A stretch of DNA of 64,000 nt. Origin: Nocardia suismassiliense (GTDB lineage Bacteria > Actinomycetota > Actinomycetes > Mycobacteriales > Mycobacteriaceae). The DNA is taken from positions 3,639,982-3,703,981 of the forward strand of contig NZ_LT985361.1 of assembly GCF_900269665.1 (NCBI RefSeq). The letters are read 5' to 3'. This document shows, piece by piece, positions 8,427-16,593 of the stretch. Each line of letters begins with the position of its first letter. The first letter of the stretch is position 1. Made by a program: the position numbers and the translations under genes. The notes under the pieces are model-generated. The model ran no database searches, had not been told where the DNA came from, and saw only the letters and a list, made by a program, of their open reading frames with translations.

Positions 8427-9452
8427 TCAGTCCGCACCCGGCTCTACCGTGCCGTGGATGATGATCTCTGCCTTGGCCACCGCGGCAAGCTCGGCAAACC
8501 GCTCGAGCTTGTCCAACGGCAAAAAACCTAGCACCAGGCCATTCTCGCCGGCGAAGACGCCGATCAACGCGGTACCGACCGCACGGCAGTGATCGCCCAA
8601 CAACCGAAGGTAGGTCTGGCGATCTGCCTCGGTCTTGCACCTGCGGATATCGCCGTCGTACCAGTCCCAGGTCAGCTCTGCCGGACAGGTGGGTAGCAGC
8701 GCTAGGCGGCTGCGAATTGACTCGGGGTCAGCGACCATGCGATGGAAGTGGGCCAAGCCGCCGTCGACGCCGTCGTACAACGTCTCGATCAGCGCGTTTT
8801 CCGGATCGAACGCTGACCACGACGCATTATCGAGGACGTATTCCAACCTCCTACAAGCCTTCTCCACGTCGGGTGCGATGAGCTCGACAAGGCCGAAAAG
8901 CGCTGTCCGTTGCGCCGCATCAACGTGCGCGCTGTGAAACCTGCCAGGGGGCCGGGGCAGGAAGTCGATCACCACTCCATAGCCCCGCTCGTAACTGTCG
9001 AGGTCGTCGAGCAGCCAGCTTTCATTGGGCCGGATCCGATGAAACCTGAACGTGCCGCAGGTTTCATTGGTCCCGACGATGCACCGCAGCGGAATCGGCG
9101 TACTCAATTCACCGGCCAGTCGCCCGACCTCACGAGCCAAGGCGATCCCTTGTCGGAGCAAGGTCCGCTGCGCGTCGAGGCCGAAGATCGACACCTCGGC
9201 ATCCCTACTGGCCACGGGCACAAAATCTTCCAGGTGGAAGCTGGTATTACCGCATTCCCACCCGGTGAGATCGAAGTGACGCCCCGGCGCGTCATCAGCG
9301 TGCTCGGGAACCGGGGCCCAGCACACCACCTCGCCGCGGCATTCGATCCCGCCGTCCACCCACGTCCGCAAACGAGACGCCAAACCCTCGTCTGGATCCA
9401 AGCCACCGAAGCCGTCCCGCAAACCGAGCAACCTCGCCGCTTGATCATCCAT
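8427..9452 (-). CDS. Hypothetical cytosolic protein
   Basis: A 341-residue acidic product that I do not recognise. I start it at ATG 9452 (MDDQAARLLGLRD); the frame is open to 9620, but the upstream part looks non-coding. There are no membrane segments or signal peptide. Notable segments are WECGNTSFHLEDF, DSYERGYGVVIDF, ELTWDWYDGDIRRCKTEADRQ and a C-terminal hydrophobic strand ENGLVLGFLPLDKL. It stands alone, convergent with the transglutaminase-like gene, and is followed upstream by a 200-bp gap. Confidence 0.55.
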   Translation of the reverse strand: MDDQAARLLGLRDGFGGLDPDEGLASRLRTWVDGGIECRGEVVCWAPVPEHADDAPGRHFDLTGWECGNTSFHLEDFVPVASRDAEVSIFGLDAQRTLLRQGIALAREVGRLAGELSTPIPLRCIVGTNETCGTFRFHRIRPNESWLLDDLDSYERGYGVVIDFLPRPPGRFHSAHVDAAQRTALFGLVELIAPDVEKACRRLEYVLDNASWSAFDPENALIETLYDGVDGGLAHFHRMVADPESIRSRLALLPTCPAELTWDWYDGDIRRCKTEADRQTYLRLLGDHCRAVGTALIGVFAGENGLVLGFLPLDKLERFAELAAVAKAEIIIHGTVEPGAD

Positions 9453-9653
9453 CTTCACCGTAAGCACGAACAAAACTATCGCTCGCACCGACACCGAAAG
9501 CGCGCGGCCGAGATCATGGTCGACAGCGCGTTGGGAAATACTGGCAGCCAACCATTTTGACCGCTGACCAACGCGCGGGTCGCGGCATGACAGTGCGTTC
9601 GAGGGCCAGCGGCATGACAATGCGTTTGGTCTGTCTCCGAGCGTTCACCGCGG

Positions 9654-10400
9654 TCATCTCCGAGTCTTAGCACCGGACTGAGCATTCTCACGTACCGGTG
9701 CCAGGCCGAGGATGTCGGTGAGGTCGCGTAGGCATTCTTCGTAGACCGGTTCGAGGTCGGAGTAGGCGAAGTCGAGCTGGCGCAGGACTTCCATGCACAG
9801 CAGGCCATACAGCTTGATCCAGCAGGACAGGAAGACGTGCGCGGCCTCGGGGGGCAACTGGTTGTCGATCGTGGCCGAGTAGGTGATCAGCTGCTGGTAG
9901 AGGGAGGGGGGCAGCTCGGAGGGGTCGGGCACCGGGAACGGGCGCGTCTGCCAGAGCTCGATCGTCAGATCCCGTAGTACCCGTTCGAACCGCTGCCCGG
10001 CCCGGTGGCGTTCGGAATCCGGTCGTCTGTTCAGTGGAGTGATCGGGGCGGCGAAGATCCAGCCGAACTCGGCCGGGTGGGCAATCGCCCAGGTGCGCAT
10101 GGCGCGGCAGACCGCCAGTATGCGCTCGCCGACCGGCGCGTCGGCCTGAGCGTCGCGGACCTGTTCCATCGCCGCGGCCAGTTCGTCGAAGAAGCCCGCG
10201 GTCACCGCGCCGACCAGCGCTTCGTGACCGGCGTAGTAGTGATAGAGCGACGGACCGCTCATCCCGACCTGCCGGGCAACCGCGTTGATGGTCACCGCCG
10301 CCGACCCCTGCTCGACGAGAAGTAGGCGGGCTGCTTCGTGGATTTCCTTCAAGGTGGCCTCACGTAGCCGCTCGCGCCTTCCGCCGGTCTGTGTCGACAT
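9654..10400 (-). CDS. TetR family regulator (TetR/WHG-type)
   Basis: The 248-residue product has the TetR DNA-binding domain at about residues 8-58: REATLKEIHEAARLLLVEQG, then VTINAVARQVGMSGPSLYHYY. The C-terminal domain contains RTWAIAHPAEFGWIFAAP, a pattern common in TetR proteins with the WHG effector domain. The ATG at 10400 is preceded by AGAAGG at good distance; an ATG at 10406 overlaps that site. It faces a FAD monooxygenase gene across a 31-bp dyad and probably controls it. Confidence 0.85.
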   Translation of the reverse strand: MSTQTGGRRERLREATLKEIHEAARLLLVEQGSAAVTINAVARQVGMSGPSLYHYYAGHEALVGAVTAGFFDELAAAMEQVRDAQADAPVGERILAVCRAMRTWAIAHPAEFGWIFAAPITPLNRRPDSERHRAGQRFERVLRDLTIELWQTRPFPVPDPSELPPSLYQQLITYSATIDNQLPPEAAHVFLSCWIKLYGLLCMEVLRQLDFAYSDLEPVYEECLRDLTDILGLAPVRENAQSGAKTRR

Positions 10401-10457
10401 CGCCATCCTTCTACTGGTTCGAGGCTTTCGTTGACATCCTAGAGTGTCTATGTTCAC

Positions 10458-10488
10458 CTAGAGCATCTAGATAATCTAGAACCTCTAG
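10458..10488. promoter_or_regulatory. Probable TetR operator rich in CTAG
   Basis: A 31-bp dyad centred at 10473. CTAGAG at 10458-10463 mirrors CTCTAG at 10483-10488, and inner CTAG steps are also symmetric. It lies between the TetR start (10400) and the small ORF and monooxygenase on the other strand. CTAG is rare in high-GC DNA, so four copies in 31 bp stand out. Confidence 0.65.
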
Positions 10489-10497
10489 GAGAATGAC

Positions 10498-10626
10498 GTG
10501 AAGCGTTGGCGGTGGACACTATTGGCGGTTGTGCTGGGCGTGACGGCGGTGTGGTGGCGGCAGTCCAGATCGGCTCGGATGCGCGACGGTCTCGGGTCGG
10601 CCTGCGATCGCCGGAGCCGGCGATGA
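10498..10626 (+). CDS. Short ORF translationally coupled to the FAD monooxygenase
   Basis: A 42-codon frame from GTG 10498, preceded by GGAGAATGAC. It reads a basic start VKRWRW, a hydrophobic stretch (TLLAVVLGVTAVWW) and a basic, arginine-rich tail. Its TGA at 10624-10626 overlaps the ATG of the monooxygenase as ATGA. A single membrane helix is plausible. It may be a real small membrane protein or a leader that couples translation. The track of long frames misses it because it starts with GTG and is short. Confidence 0.45.
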   Translation: MKRWRWTLLAVVLGVTAVWWRQSRSARMRDGLGSACDRRSRR

Positions 10627-11732
10627 AGGCGCTTGTCGTGGGCGGCGGTATCGGCGGGCTTGCCGCCGCGGTGGCGTTCCACCAGCGTGGCTGGCAAGTG
10701 GAGGTGCTCGAACGCGCGTCGGAGATCACCGAAATCGGTGCGGGGCTGTCGATCCAACCCAACGGGCTGCGCGCCCTGGACACGCTCGGCCTGGGTGACA
10801 TCCTGCGCACCAGCGGACAGACCGGCCCGCTGCAGGGCATCCGAAGCGTTAACGGCGCCTGGTTGATTCGCAACGACACCGAAGAACTCGAGCGGCGCTT
10901 CGGCCCGTGGGCGATCATTCACCGGGCCACACTGGTGGACATCCTGCGCGCGGCCCTTCCCGCGCACGCCTTGCGACCGGGAACCGCGGTGCAGCGAGTG
11001 CTGCCGGACGGCACAGTCCACTACGAAGGCGGCTCCAGCACAGCGGATCTCGTGATCGGCGCCGACGGGGTGCACAGCGTGACCCGACGCTCGATCTGGC
11101 CGTCGGCCGCCGGCCCCCGCTATGTGGGATACACCACCTGGCGCCTGCTCACCGCGCCGCACGCCATCGACACTGCGGGCAGCGTCGAAACCTGGGGTAG
11201 GGGAGAACGATTCGGCTACATTCCGATGCCCGACGGCCGCGTCTACTGCTATCTGATGGGTAACGCCCCAGCGGGATCCCGCACCGGCCTGGCTCAGCTT
11301 CGCGAGCGGTTCGCACGCTGGCACGACCCCGTCCCAGCCCTACTCGATGCCGCACCCGCGGACGCACTCCTCCAGCACGACACCTTCGAGCTCCCCGATC
11401 TGTCCACCTACGTCGCAGGGAAAGTCGCGGTGCTAGGGGACGCCGCGCACGCCATGGCCCCCAACCTCGGACAAGGCGCCTGCCAGGCTATCGAGGACGC
11501 TGTCACACTCGCCGCGGCGGTGGACACCCTCGGCGCCGAGGCGGGACTGCGTGAATACGACCGCCTGCGCAGGCCTCGTACCCAGATGATCGCCCAGCTC
11601 TCACGCCGGGTCGGTGCACCCGCGCACTGGACCTCACCATTGGCAACCGCGCTACGCGACACCGCGCTGCCGCTCCTGCCCGGCGCACTCCTCGGTCGTT
11701 CGATCACACCGGCCTATACCTGGACGCTCTGA
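10623..11732 (+). CDS. FAD-dependent aromatic-type monooxygenase
   Basis: The 369-residue product is a class A flavin monooxygenase. The N-terminus has the FAD-binding dinucleotide motif VVGGGIGGLAAAVAF and acidic end EVLER. A DG-type motif follows at DLVIGADGVHSVTR, and the second FAD motif is VLGDAAHAMAPNLGQGACQAIEDA (split here by its conserved GD and P). Such enzymes hydroxylate small aromatic or polyketide-like substrates using NAD(P)H and oxygen. The start at 10623 overlaps the upstream short ORF. A TetR gene faces it, so induction by a substrate-like ligand is likely. Resistance by drug hydroxylation is another possibility for this family. Confidence 0.85.
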   Translation: MKALVVGGGIGGLAAAVAFHQRGWQVEVLERASEITEIGAGLSIQPNGLRALDTLGLGDILRTSGQTGPLQGIRSVNGAWLIRNDTEELERRFGPWAIIHRATLVDILRAALPAHALRPGTAVQRVLPDGTVHYEGGSSTADLVIGADGVHSVTRRSIWPSAAGPRYVGYTTWRLLTAPHAIDTAGSVETWGRGERFGYIPMPDGRVYCYLMGNAPAGSRTGLAQLRERFARWHDPVPALLDAAPADALLQHDTFELPDLSTYVAGKVAVLGDAAHAMAPNLGQGACQAIEDAVTLAAAVDTLGAEAGLREYDRLRRPRTQMIAQLSRRVGAPAHWTSPLATALRDTALPLLPGALLGRSITPAYTWTL

Positions 11733-11781
11733 CCCTGTCCGAAACACGCAACCCACCCCGAGCGACGAAAGGTCCAGCTCT

Positions 11782-12219
11782 ATGTCCATGCCCCGCTTCG
11801 TAATCGCCGCTGTCGCGGTGATCACGATGGTCAGTGCCGTACTCGCCGACCTGGTCATCCCAGACCTGGCCGCGCAGCACGCCTTCAACCCGAACTGGCC
11901 GCCGCACGCGAAGTTCCACGACGCTCAATACATGGTGATGACGGTGCTCCTCGGCGTCATCGGTCTGACGCTCGCCCTGCGACCCGGCCGGGACCCACGC
12001 GGCCGGACGCTGTGTGCCGCAGCAGTTGTGGCCATCCCTTGGCTCGGAATGGCCGGTGCGCTGCTGTTCCCCGATACCGCCACCTACGATCCCGAGTTCG
12101 CCGATCAGACCCTTTTCATTCTCGGCCTGCACGGACAAATCTTCCTGGCGCTGATCCTGCTCGCAGCCCTGCTCGGCGCGAGCGCGGCGGCATGGCGGCG
12201 TGCGGATTCGGTCCAGTAG
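11782..12219 (+). CDS. Four-helix integral membrane protein
   Basis: A 145-residue product from ATG 11782, with GAAAGGTCC upstream. Four hydrophobic segments are clear: about residues 5-25 (VIAAVAVITMVSAVLADLVI), 51-67, 81-99, and 121-139. The loop after the first segment carries NPNWPPHAKFHDAQY with two histidines. It is 49 bp behind the monooxygenase and probably in the same transcript. The family is not recognised with confidence; a DoxX-like or DUF6640-like small membrane protein is possible. Confidence 0.65.
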   Translation: MSMPRFVIAAVAVITMVSAVLADLVIPDLAAQHAFNPNWPPHAKFHDAQYMVMTVLLGVIGLTLALRPGRDPRGRTLCAAAVVAIPWLGMAGALLFPDTATYDPEFADQTLFILGLHGQIFLALILLAALLGASAAAWRRADSVQ

Positions 12220-12252
12220 TGGCGGGACGCTGTCTGGTCTTGCTCACGGCCA

Positions 12253-12277
12253 TATAATTTGGTTATGCAGCCAAATT
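12253..12277 (+). promoter_or_regulatory. Leaderless promoter with overlapping operator
   Basis: A perfect -10 hexamer TATAAT (12253-12258) lies seven bases before the ATG at 12265, so transcription probably starts at or next to the start codon. A palindrome AATTTGG-N8-CCAAATT (12256-12277) covers both the -10 and the start codon. This is the expected arrangement for tight self-repression by the TetR protein. Confidence 0.65.
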
Positions 12278-12882
12278 CTCGGTCAGGCAACCAGGAATCG
12301 CGGACCTTCATCGAGACCGCCCGTCGCGCCCAGATCGTCGGTGCCGCGATCACCGTCCTGGCCGAGCTCGGCTACACCAAGACATCCTTCGCCAAGATCG
12401 CCAAGCGCGCCGGTATCAGCGCGGGCTTGATCTCCTACCACTTCCGCAACAAGGAAGAGTTGATGGCCCAGGTTGTCACCGAGGTCAACGCCGAGATGGC
12501 ACGTGCCATCGAGGACCGCGCAGATGGCGGGGCCGACGCGGTCGCCGTCCTGCGCGCTCTCATCGAGGGTTTCGTGCACTACTGCGCCGCGCACCCCGAG
12601 CGGCTCGTCGCCGTCGCCCAGATCGAGGCAGCCGAAGGCTGGGGTACCGAGGAGCGCGAAAGCTCCATCGCCGACTTCGAAAAAGTCCTGCGGGATGGGC
12701 AGGCCACCGGTGAGCTCCGCGACTTCCCGACCCGGCTGATGGCGGTGACCCTGCTCGCCGCGCTCGAGGCGGTCCCGACCGAGCTACACACGCGGCCCGC
12801 CACCGACCCCGAGGCCCTCGCCGATCATCTCGCCACCACCTTCACCCTCGCCGTTCGCCAGCTCGAAGGAGAGGCCCGATGA
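12265..12882 (+). CDS. TetR family regulator
   Basis: A 205-residue product. The helix-turn-helix lies at about residues 16-62 (RRAQIVGAAITVLAELGY, TSFAKIAKRAGISAGLISYHF, NKEELM). The rest resembles TetR_C effector domains. The start is ATG 12265, without a Shine-Dalgarno site but with a perfect -10 box just upstream, so it is likely leaderless. It overlaps the following membrane protein by 4 bp and is co-transcribed with it. It probably represses its own operon. Confidence 0.85.
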   Translation: MQPNSRSGNQESRTFIETARRAQIVGAAITVLAELGYTKTSFAKIAKRAGISAGLISYHFRNKEELMAQVVTEVNAEMARAIEDRADGGADAVAVLRALIEGFVHYCAAHPERLVAVAQIEAAEGWGTEERESSIADFEKVLRDGQATGELRDFPTRLMAVTLLAALEAVPTELHTRPATDPEALADHLATTFTLAVRQLEGEAR

Positions 12883-13886
12883 CCAACCCCTCGCTCGCGC
12901 CGGCCCGGCACCGCTGGGTCGCCGTCATTGGATTGATGCTGCTGTCGCCCATCGCCGCCGAGTACCTGATCGGCTATGACAGCGGCATCAACCGCCCGCT
13001 CGAACTGCTCGGCGGCCTGTTGATCCTCGGGCCGCTCTACGGGACAGTCGCGGTCCTCATCCGTGAGGTCGCCCGCCGCACCGGGCGTGGCTGGCCGACG
13101 ATGCTGCTGCTGGCGACCGCATTTGCCCTGGCTCAGGCCGGTTTGATCGACCAGGCGCTGTTCGGTGTGACCTTCGGTCCCGACGACCCCGCCTGGGCGA
13201 CCGAGCAGCCGACCACGATGATCCCCGTCATCGGCGTCAACGCCGCCGATCTCGTCAACTTCATCTCCGGCCATGTCGTGTGGAGTTTCGCCGCGCCGAT
13301 CGCCGTCATGGAAGCCTGCGCACCTCACATCGCCACCAGGCCTTGGCTCGGCAAGCCCGGAATCGTCGCGATGGTGGTCCTCTATGGACTGGCCGCCGTG
13401 CTGGTCTACATCGACACCACCGACGATTCGCTGGCCACTCCTGCGCGCCTGGTCGGTACGGCGGTTGTCATCGCCGCGCTCGTGACCACCGCGTTCGCCA
13501 TCCGCCGCCCGTTGCCGGAACCGACCGGCGTCGAAACCGCGCCCCCTTGGTGGGTCGTCGGGGGCCTCGCCCTGGTCGTGTTCACCGGAACCATGCTGCT
13601 TCCCACGACCTGGCTGTGGGTGACGGTCTACGCCGCGGCCCTCGCCGTACTCGCGATCCTGCTACTGACCTGGTCGCGCCGCGCGGGGTGGTCACGGGGG
13701 CACGTACTGGCCGTGGCCGGTGCCGCGCTGGTCGCGCGCGGTGGATTGTCCTTCCTGGTCGAACCGCTCGGTGGCGTGACCGGCGGCGCCAAGTACCTCT
13801 CCAACGCGATGATGCTCGCCGTCGTGCTGGTGCTGATCGGGCTGGGTGCCCGCCGCCTGCGCCGGGCGGAGCCGAACTCCTGCTGA
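12879..13886 (+). CDS. Polytopic membrane protein of unknown function
   Basis: A 335-residue product, overlapping the TetR stop as ATGA. About eight to ten hydrophobic segments span the whole length, starting with VAVIGLMLLSPIAAEYLIG and ending AVVLVLIGLGARRLRR. No nucleotide-binding or catalytic motif is seen. The first loop carries EYLIGYDSGINRPLELLGG. Control by the coupled TetR gene suggests export or sensing of a small molecule, but this is only inference. Confidence 0.7.
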   Translation: MTNPSLAPARHRWVAVIGLMLLSPIAAEYLIGYDSGINRPLELLGGLLILGPLYGTVAVLIREVARRTGRGWPTMLLLATAFALAQAGLIDQALFGVTFGPDDPAWATEQPTTMIPVIGVNAADLVNFISGHVVWSFAAPIAVMEACAPHIATRPWLGKPGIVAMVVLYGLAAVLVYIDTTDDSLATPARLVGTAVVIAALVTTAFAIRRPLPEPTGVETAPPWWVVGGLALVVFTGTMLLPTTWLWVTVYAAALAVLAILLLTWSRRAGWSRGHVLAVAGAALVARGGLSFLVEPLGGVTGGAKYLSNAMMLAVVLVLIGLGARRLRRAEPNSC

Positions 13887-14014
13887 TTCGTCGAGCGTTG
13901 GCTGATCGCCTTGACGACCTGCTTGGCGACCGAGATCCGGCTCGTCGCAGATCCGCGACTTGCATCCTGATTCACGGCCATGACAAGTGTCCTCGTAGCG
14001 ATTGCCGCACTCAC

Positions 14015-14785
14015 TCAGGTTGTTCTCAGCGTGCGCTTGGTCCCCGCGGTCGCGGATCCCGCCACAACTCGCAGAGGTGGAAGGGCCCGCCACGTCACCG
14101 GCACGTCGCGCATGAGCAAGGCGCAGTCGAGTACCGCGCTGCCTGGTGGAAACCGGTCCCGGTCGTCGAAGACCGTGGACCGAACCGAGCGGACCTCGAC
14201 CGGCTCGACGCACCATGAGTCTGTGCGGAGTTCGAGCCCATCGAGGTAGCGACCGTCGCGGGTGGCCGAGAAGCCGGCCGAGCCACGCCGAAAGAATTCC
14301 GATGCCTGCGCCAAATCGGCGAACAGCTCGCTGCCCTGGAACCGCTCGGCGATTCGCAGGTCCACACTCACCGACATCGTCTCGTCTCGACTGGCGAAGG
14401 CGACATGCAGGTCCTTCGCTGTCTCGCGCACATCGAACCGCGCCGAACTGTGCTCGCCCGGAAACAGTCGGCCACCGGCAAGGACATTGATCATCGAACC
14501 GCTATCGCGACGCGCGATGTACACACCGGTCGAGCGCCCCTGCGGACCGTCCCACTCAACCGCGATGCGATGCGCCGCGTTCTCGCTGCGCAGCCCGGCC
14601 CAGCCGGGTAGCCGACTCGGCCGGAACTGCCCGAGGCGGATCAGGCAGATGCCTGCAACCGCGAAACCGCCGACCAATTGCGGTCGCAGCGGCGGCGGCA
14701 CCAAGCTCGCGGCGACTTCGGGGGCGACTCGATAGTTCACGAGAAGGCGTCGCTCGACGACGCTGGACATCTGGGGCGGCCTCAT
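14015..14785 (-). CDS. DUF2071 (acetoacetate-decarboxylase-like) protein
   Basis: The 256-residue product begins SSVVERRLLVNYRVAPEVAASLVPPPLRPQ, the start pattern of DUF2071 proteins, whose fold is like acetoacetate decarboxylase. Family-like segments include GFAVAGICLIRLGQFRP and STGVYIARRDSGS. No clear catalytic lysine can be assigned by eye. It overlaps the upstream ArsR gene by 4 bp, so the two form an operon and ArsR is the probable regulator. Confidence 0.75.
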   Translation of the reverse strand: MRPPQMSSVVERRLLVNYRVAPEVAASLVPPPLRPQLVGGFAVAGICLIRLGQFRPSRLPGWAGLRSENAAHRIAVEWDGPQGRSTGVYIARRDSGSMINVLAGGRLFPGEHSSARFDVRETAKDLHVAFASRDETMSVSVDLRIAERFQGSELFADLAQASEFFRRGSAGFSATRDGRYLDGLELRTDSWCVEPVEVRSVRSTVFDDRDRFPPGSAVLDCALLMRDVPVTWRALPPLRVVAGSATAGTKRTLRTT

Positions 14786-15120
14786 CCGGTTTCCCTATTC
14801 TTTGTGGTTCGCAGTTTGCGCTGCTTGATGACGACCTGTTCCGGGCAGATCGCGCTCAGAAACCTGCCGATAGACAACGCCAGTCGTTCCTCGACGAGCG
14901 AGTAGAAGATGCGATTGGCGGCTCGTCGCTCTCGCACGAGCCCAGCTGACTTGAGTACACCCAGATGCCGGGAGATCGACGGACCACTGATCGGAAACCG
15001 CGCGGCGATATCCCCTGCGGTCAGCTCGCCGGAGCGGAGGTCCTCCAGGATCTGCCGACGCGTCGAGTCGGCCAGCGCGCGGAATACTCCGGCTTCCTCT
15101 TCAGGACCGAGCTTGGTCAT
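14782..15120 (-). CDS. ArsR family winged-helix regulator
   Basis: A 112-residue product with the ArsR fold: FRALADSTRRQILEDLRSG, then TAGDIAARFPISGPSISRHLGVLKSAGLV as helix-turn-helix and RRAANRIFYSLV as wing. The metal-binding ELCVCDL-type motif is absent; the single cysteine (AICPEQ) lies in the C-terminal helix, so this is likely a non-metal ArsR, like those paired with START/SRPBCC or DUF2071 genes. The start codon directly abuts a strong palindromic operator. Confidence 0.85.
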   Translation of the reverse strand: MTKLGPEEEAGVFRALADSTRRQILEDLRSGELTAGDIAARFPISGPSISRHLGVLKSAGLVRERRAANRIFYSLVEERLALSIGRFLSAICPEQVVIKQRKLRTTKNRETG

Positions 15121-15154
15121 GTTCGCAGTTTAGCACTGTAGCTAAATAGCGAAC
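15121..15154. promoter_or_regulatory. ArsR operator with two nested inverted repeats
   Basis: A 34-bp dyad reads GTTCGC-N2-TTTAGC-N6-GCTAAA-N2-GCGAAC. Both 6-bp arm pairs are perfect. It starts one base from the ArsR ATG (15118-15120), so bound protein would cover the promoter or transcription start. Confidence 0.75.
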
Positions 15155-15334
15155 AGCAAAAGGAGAGTCCGGTCGCCGGACGATACGAGTCACCGGTTGC
15201 CTGAGATCGCCTCGAAACCTGCTGGGAGCCATCGGAACCACGGGGGCAGCCCCTATAAATGGGGCTCTGAGCTGTGCGGTCCGACCGGTAGGCTCAGGCG
15301 GCCGATAATTTGCTGTGACTCGAAAGGACTCCTG

Positions 15335-15751
15335 ATGCTCCGATCGAGCAAGTCTGTGGCCGTTGCGATTTCCACGATAGGCGCGATGGCGGCCACACTG
15401 GTGGTGATCGCGCCCGCCGCGCCTGCCGAGATCACAACTTTCGATGTGACGGCGCCCTGGGACCCGCTGAACTTCGTCGCGGGCTGCACCTACATCGCGC
15501 AGGCGACGGCCGAGCCCGGCGCCGACATCAGTTTCTACGACAGCCAAGACGGCGAATTCGATCCGCCGAGCGCGATCAAGGCCAGCGTCGACGGTGGCGT
15601 CCTCGCCATGTGGACGCCACACACCGCTGGTCGGCACCTGCTGCACGCTGTGCAGGCCGGCGCTGGTGAGCAGACCATCGAGATCGAGGTCGGTTCCGGC
15701 AGCACCGAGGACTGTGCCGGGGTCGGCCTGATGTGGACAGAAGACGAATAG
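15335..15751 (+). CDS. Small secreted protein of unknown function
   Basis: A 138-residue product from ATG 15335, preceded by CGAAAGGACTCCTG. The first 30 residues form a Sec signal: MLRSSKSVAVAIS, a hydrophobic core, and a probable cleavage in APAAPAEI. The mature part is acidic and has two cysteines (GCTYI near its start, DCAGV near its end), suggesting one disulfide. The middle contains beta-sandwich-like segments (ISFYDSQDGEFDPPS, VLAMWTPHTAGRHLLHAV). It resembles short exported proteins of mycolate bacteria but no family is named. Confidence 0.7.
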   Translation: MLRSSKSVAVAISTIGAMAATLVVIAPAAPAEITTFDVTAPWDPLNFVAGCTYIAQATAEPGADISFYDSQDGEFDPPSAIKASVDGGVLAMWTPHTAGRHLLHAVQAGAGEQTIEIEVGSGSTEDCAGVGLMWTEDE

Positions 15752-16195
15752 TATTGGTCCCCAATATGTTTCGAACCACGCGGGGGTCATACGCTTCTCT
15801 CGCTACCGGCAGCATCGGATGCTCGCCGAACGCGTGAATGCCGGACCGATCGCTTTCATCTCGAGCGGGGGCTCGAGCTCTAGCGGAGTGACACACCATC
15901 TGTTCTGGCGACGTTGAAAGCAAACAGCGCGAATGCGCGCCATTCGGCATGATGGTGCGTTCGGTCGGCCGTGACTCGGCCCCATCCGAAGCGACCCGTA
16001 AGCGGCCAATTTAGGACGTCGTAACCGGCCGCTACTGCTGTATCCACGGCGTATGAGCTCAATCGTGACAAACGTGGGACACGGGCAAATCTTCGGCTTC
16101 CATGAATCTCATGGCAGTGCTCTCCAGCGGTCTGATCCGGCTCAGCAGGGCGGGCTCACTGTGAGCAGCGTCTCCCCACTGCCGATGAGTGGTCG
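15752..16195. other. Intergenic stretch without a supported gene
   Basis: Short frames exist on both strands (for example 15880-16071, minus) but none has a ribosome-binding site or recognisable product. Nothing else stands out until the promoter-like sequence before the UsfY-like gene. Confidence 0.4.
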
Positions 16196-16221
16196 GGTTT
16201 GCTCGATTTGCGCTGGGGAAA
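16196..16221 (+). promoter_or_regulatory. Possible SigF/SigB-type stress promoter
   Basis: GGTTT (16196-16200) is followed 15 bp later by GGGAAA (16216-16221). This resembles the known mycobacterial SigF pattern GGTTT-N15-17-GGGTAT. It lies about 37 bp before the UsfY-like gene, whose relatives sit beside sigF in mycobacteria. Confidence 0.35.
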
Positions 16222-16257
16222 ACACAACAGGGGGATAGACGCTGAAGGAGCAATCTG

Positions 16258-16593
16258 ATGGCTAACTCTGGCGCTGTATACGAAAACGACACGGCTTCGC
16301 GTGACCTGGAGTCCGGCGGCTTTTCTTCCGATGCGACGCGGACCTCGAGAAGTCACGCTGGGGAAGGAATACAAGACGGTTACAACATTCCTGGCATCCT
16401 GTTGTGGGTGGTGGGTATCGCTGCGCTCGGTGCGACGCTCACCGCGGCAGGATCCGGCTTCCGTGGGTGGGCGACGATCGGCGCGATCGTGTGCGTAGTC
16501 AGCCTGCTGGGCGGTTCGGGCTGGCTCCTCCTCGAGCATCGTCGAATCAAGGCCAAGGAAGGACTTTCCCTGACCGACCAAGTGGGGCACTAA
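16258..16593 (+). CDS. UsfY-like small membrane protein
   Basis: A 111-residue product with a good site GAAGGAG nine bases before ATG 16258. The first 40 residues are polar. Two membrane segments follow at about residues 45-65 (IPGILLWVVGIAALGATL) and 72-92, then the basic LLEHRRIKAKEG. The HAGE motif before the first helix and the EHRRI after the second match my memory of UsfY, a mycobacterial protein of unknown role encoded upstream of the sigF operon. No anti-sigma gene is adjacent here. Confidence 0.6.
   Translation: MANSGAVYENDTASRDLESGGFSSDATRTSRSHAGEGIQDGYNIPGILLWVVGIAALGATLTAAGSGFRGWATIGAIVCVVSLLGGSGWLLLEHRRIKAKEGLSLTDQVGH

Noticed and set aside
9585..9625. Short direct repeat around GGCATGACARTGCGTT
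   Set aside because: Only two copies near each other with no repeat-spacer pattern; too short for a CRISPR or mobile-element end.
15880..16071. 63-codon minus-strand frame
   Set aside because: No ribosome-binding site and no known domain; surrounding gap shows no coding bias.
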